A stretch of 64,000 nucleotides of DNA, taken from positions 839,191 to 903,190 of the forward strand of contig NZ_LVEM01000003.1 of NCBI RefSeq assembly GCF_001641335.1, given 5' to 3'. Positions 61,317-64,000 of the stretch are shown here, piece after piece. How positions within the stretch are numbered: position 1 is the stretch's first letter; every line of letters begins with the position of its first letter. This DNA is from Bradyrhizobium stylosanthis (lineage in GTDB: Bacteria; Pseudomonadota; Alphaproteobacteria; Rhizobiales; Xanthobacteraceae). The notes under the pieces were generated by a model that searched no databases, had not been told where the DNA came from, and saw only the letters and a list, made by a program, of their open reading frames with translations. The position numbers were made by a program, and so were the translations under genes.

Positions 61317-62390
61317 ATGGGATCGAGACGACTTGCCGCCGCGGCCTTCGCGACCGTTGCCTTCCTGGTGACGACGCCCGCCTTCGCACAGGGCGGCGCG
61401 CCGACGCCGAAGCAATCCGAGGCGCTCGCGGCCTATGAGCGCGCGCTCGGCGAGTTCAAGTCGGTCCTCGCCGAGCGAGGGCGCCAGATCGAGGCGAAGG
61501 AGCCGCTGCCGAACCTGCCGGGACAGGCGCTCTATCTCGCCCGCGTCGCCGTGATCAGCAGCTACAAGGACCTGACCGACGCGATGCCGTCGCGGATCGG
61601 CAAGCCCAACAAGTTCGAGATTCCCCCGGCCTATTTCGACGCCGCGATCGAGCCCCTGATCGACGAATATGCGCGGCTGTTCGACATCATGGAGGCGCCG
61701 CCGGCCGGCGCGCAGAACTCGCCGACGCCGTTCAAGGACGTCGTCGACCTCGCTGCTGCGATCGCCCGCGCCAAGGGGCTCGGGCCTCAACACGCCGAAG
61801 CCGCCGGCCGCATCAGCCTCGGGCTGTTCTTTGCCGAAACCAACGGCAAGCAGAATGTCCGCAACGGACGCTCGAACACTTATATGGGCAGCTTCCAGAC
61901 CGGCCCCTCCGAGGACCGCAACGGCCACCGGAAATGGGAGGCCATCAAGGGTGAGATCGCGGCGCTCGATCCGCAGCTGAACGCGCGCGACGACAAGGAA
62001 GAGGCGCGCGCCCGTGGTACCGATTACCGGTTCAATCACTGGACCAATGTGCGCGACGGACTGATGAACGCGCATGCGGATCTCTTCCGCGAGATCCCGG
62101 GGATCGTGAAGACGCTGCCCGACCCGATCGACCAGATGAAGCTGTTCGAGCTGATCCAGATCGTGCCGACCCCGACCAGGTCCGCACTCAAATCCGGCGA
62201 TCTCCTGAACTACCGGGTGTCCAGCCCGACGGTCATGAAGCACCTGCGCAACAACAGCATCTTCGCGTTCGGCCAGGCCGACCGGGCGCGCACTTCGGCA
62301 AGCTTCCGCGAGATCCTTGCCGCGATGTGGCTGTTCAACCGGAAATTCGAGAAGGCGATGGCGAAATACGCGGAGATCAAGGCGCCCTAG
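61317..62390 (+). CDS. Exported protein of unknown function
   Basis: The 357-residue protein has a signal peptide (RLAAAAFATVAFLVTTPAFA-Q) and a large soluble helical mature domain (ALAAYERALGEFKSVLAERG, YRFNHWTNVRDGLMNAHADL). No domain was recognised. It lies after the monooxygenase gene with a 71-base gap, and its stop overlaps that of the convergent peroxidase gene by four bases. Confidence 0.8.
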   Translation: MGSRRLAAAAFATVAFLVTTPAFAQGGAPTPKQSEALAAYERALGEFKSVLAERGRQIEAKEPLPNLPGQALYLARVAVISSYKDLTDAMPSRIGKPNKFEIPPAYFDAAIEPLIDEYARLFDIMEAPPAGAQNSPTPFKDVVDLAAAIARAKGLGPQHAEAAGRISLGLFFAETNGKQNVRNGRSNTYMGSFQTGPSEDRNGHRKWEAIKGEIAALDPQLNARDDKEEARARGTDYRFNHWTNVRDGLMNAHADLFREIPGIVKTLPDPIDQMKLFELIQIVPTPTRSALKSGDLLNYRVSSPTVMKHLRNNSIFAFGQADRARTSASFREILAAMWLFNRKFEKAMAKYAEIKAP

Positions 62391-63712
62391 TTCTCTATCT
62401 TGTAGCCATCCGTCAGCGTCTTCAGGAAGGCGATGATGTCGGCCTCGTCCTGCTCCGTCATCGCCGGCTTGTCGCCGGGGTGGCGGTCGAACGGCGGATC
62501 GGTGACGTCGACATTGGCGTGGTATTTTGCCGGCAGGTCGTCGTATTTCCGCACCGTGCCGTCGGCGGCGCGCGGAAAGACCTTGTCCGGATTGGTGTCG
62601 CGGAAATTGTAGAAATCCATCACCTGCTGAAGCGTGCTGAAGACCCCGTTGTGGAAGAAGGCGTGGCGGGTTGCCGTGTTGCGCAGCGTCGGTGTCAGGA
62701 ACATGCCGCAATATTGCGTCTGCTCGGGAATGTCGGTGCGCTGCGGGCCGCAGACGCCGAGATCGAAATAGCCGGGGTCCCGATTGCCGACGAGCGCGGC
62801 ATTGCGCGGCGCGCCGAGCGCCTCGTACTGATGGTCCGTGAACAGCGGCGGCAGGCCGTCGCGCGTCGGCGCCGAGGTGTGGCATCCCGCGCAATTGGCC
62901 TTGTCAGGGTCGTTGAACGCCTGCAGGCCGCGCAGCTCGCTCTCGGAGAGGCGCGCCTTGCCTTCGAGCCAGTAATCGTACTTGCTGGTGTAGGGATGGA
63001 AGCTCGGCTCCTCGACCTGATAACGCGCGACCGCAAACATCGCCTCCGCAATCAGGAGCCGCTGATTCCTGAGCACACCGGCGCCGAACAGCTCGACGAA
63101 GCGGCCGGCATAGGGCGCGCGGCGCAGCTTGTCGGCGACGATCTCGGCGCTGCCGCCGTCCATCTCGTTGGGATCGAGCAGCGGAAACAGCGCCTGGTCC
63201 TGCAGCGTGTCGGCGCGGCCGTCCCAGAACAGGCCGCCCTGCGGCACGATGTTCGCAGACGCGCCGGAGCCGCCCGCGGTCTTGGTCGTGCGCGCGGCCT
63301 GCTGGCCGATCGCCGCCATCTGCGCGAGATCGACGATGTTGTCGTCGTCGCCCTTGTCGGGGCCGATGCTGAAATTCGGGTGACGGTCCAGATAGGTCAG
63401 CGACGGCACCGCGCGCGCGCCTTGACGCGACAGGTCGGCGCCGCCGAGCATGACCGGGCCGTCATTGGGCGGGCCGTAAGCGTGATCGGGGCTGTGGCAG
63501 GACGCGCATGACAGCTTCCCGGACGACGACAGCGAGGCGTCGTAGAAAATCTCCTTGCCGAGCTGCGCCATCGCCGACAGCGGGGCGACGGGCGAACGTC
63601 TGAGCTGAACCGGATTCGGGTTCATGCCCGCCGGATTTGTCTCGGCCGCAAAGACGGCGCCGGCCAGACAAAGCAGGCCGGCGCCGAGAAGCCACATGGT
63701 GCGGCTGTTCAT
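62387..63712 (-). CDS. Di-haem cytochrome c peroxidase (MauG-like) family protein
   Basis: The 441-residue periplasmic protein has a signal peptide (MWLLGAGLLCLAGAVFA) and two haem-c sites: CASCH with Cys69, Cys72 and His73, and CAGCH with Cys274, Cys277 and His278. These match the CcpA/MauG peroxidase superfamily, which reduces H2O2 or modifies a partner protein. It probably belongs with the incomplete phosphoesterase gene 13 bases upstream. The start is ATG 63712. Confidence 0.92.
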   Translation of the reverse strand: MNSRTMWLLGAGLLCLAGAVFAAETNPAGMNPNPVQLRRSPVAPLSAMAQLGKEIFYDASLSSSGKLSCASCHSPDHAYGPPNDGPVMLGGADLSRQGARAVPSLTYLDRHPNFSIGPDKGDDDNIVDLAQMAAIGQQAARTTKTAGGSGASANIVPQGGLFWDGRADTLQDQALFPLLDPNEMDGGSAEIVADKLRRAPYAGRFVELFGAGVLRNQRLLIAEAMFAVARYQVEEPSFHPYTSKYDYWLEGKARLSESELRGLQAFNDPDKANCAGCHTSAPTRDGLPPLFTDHQYEALGAPRNAALVGNRDPGYFDLGVCGPQRTDIPEQTQYCGMFLTPTLRNTATRHAFFHNGVFSTLQQVMDFYNFRDTNPDKVFPRAADGTVRKYDDLPAKYHANVDVTDPPFDRHPGDKPAMTEQDEADIIAFLKTLTDGYKIEN

Positions 63713-63725
63713 ATGAACTGATGTC

Positions 63726-64000
63726 CTAGTGGTGGTGATGCTCGTCGGGCGGGCTGGTCATCACCGTGCCGGAGGTCGGATCGAGGAACAGCGCATCGGC
63801 CCGGAGGTCGTGGCTGTGGTCGTGATCGAAGTCGAACAGGTCCATGATCGATCCGGCGCCGGCATCGAACGCGCCGCCGCCCAGACGCTTGCCGTGCAGC
63901 CAGTTGTCCTCGATGAAGCGGACCACCGACGCCTGCGTGGTGTAGGTGTGGCTGACGTAATTGGTCCTGGCGTAGGGCGAGACCACGATCAGCGGAACGC
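63726..64000 (-). CDS. Phosphoesterase family protein (phospholipase C/acid phosphatase-like), C-terminal part
   Basis: Only the last ~91 codons are in the window; the gene starts beyond base 64000. The frame reads VPLIVVSPYARTNYVSHTY and TQASVVRFIEDNWL, typical of the C-terminal end of the alkaline-phosphatase-like phosphoesterase family (PF04185). It ends in a His-rich tail (DEHHHH) that could bind metal. It lies 13 bases upstream of the peroxidase gene on the same strand. Confidence 0.8.
   Translation of the reverse strand, partial: VPLIVVSPYARTNYVSHTYTTQASVVRFIEDNWLHGKRLGGGAFDAGAGSIMDLFDFDHDHSHDLRADALFLDPTSGTVMTSPPDEHHHH

Noticed and set aside
59557..61389. A 610-codon minus-strand frame over the monooxygenase gene
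   Set aside because: It overlaps an unambiguous FAD protein and has the His/Asp/Ala-rich shadow composition.

Overview
The window reads like chromosome of a high-GC alphaproteobacterium of the Bradyrhizobium/Rhodopseudomonas group. This rests on gene content (thiC, a bacterioferritin and ferredoxin pair with ICE-like Irr boxes, an intracellular PHB depolymerase, many periplasmic oxidoreductase and transport genes), on strong GC bias at third codon positions, and on several families of short palindromic intergenic repeats. It is ordinary chromosome with a few accessory patches. I saw no rRNA, tRNA or CRISPR array.

Layout. 1-2100: thiC with its own terminator. 2100-4140: a lower-GC insert holding a leucine-rich-repeat gene that looks cut in two by one in-frame TGA. 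4140-7350: a broken copy and an intact copy of an HD-domain gene around a Mug-type glycosylase and GST genes. 7500-13900: small exported proteins, RidA, a J-domain protein, an SDR dehydrogenase, an orphan Fis-type HTH protein and a collagen-like protein. 13970-17930: a DUF2277 protein, a secreted MetX-like hydrolase, a subtilase and a PPOX flavoprotein. 18050-19080: the iron-storage pair bfr/bfd with candidate Irr operators. 19100-27350: exported Gly/Tyr-rich proteins, an MltB-type transglycosylase, EttA, a 2-hydroxyacid dehydrogenase and an L,D-transpeptidase. 27500-31500: two sulfurtransferases and a VWA protein diverging from a small membrane protein and a MoxR ATPase. 31500-33190: about 1 kb of repeats and a strongly structured non-coding block, then a RAYT transposase bracketed by its matching palindromes. 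33190-42040: catabolic genes (GMC oxidoreductase, SMP-30, enolase superfamily, GST, PhaZ). 42040-46240: a very large SAM-cyclase-ATPase regulator and a membrane protein. 46610-54350: a six-gene operon for a peptide/opine-type ABC importer with an FAD amine oxidase and a 2-hydroxyacid dehydrogenase, with an XRE-cupin regulator divergent to it. 54560-64000: a hybrid histidine kinase, an AraC regulator divergent to a cupin and FMO-like gene pair, a di-haem peroxidase and the end of a phosphoesterase.

The genes that most clearly work together are bfr/bfd (iron storage and release), moxR/VWA, the six-gene transporter-oxidase operon with its regulator, the RAYT gene with its palindromes, and the AraC/cupin/monooxygenase set. 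The points most worth a second look are the structured block at 31838-32395, the RAYT/REPIN locus, the split LRR gene, the ICE-like sites, the unexplained oxidase-transporter operon and the collagen-like protein.
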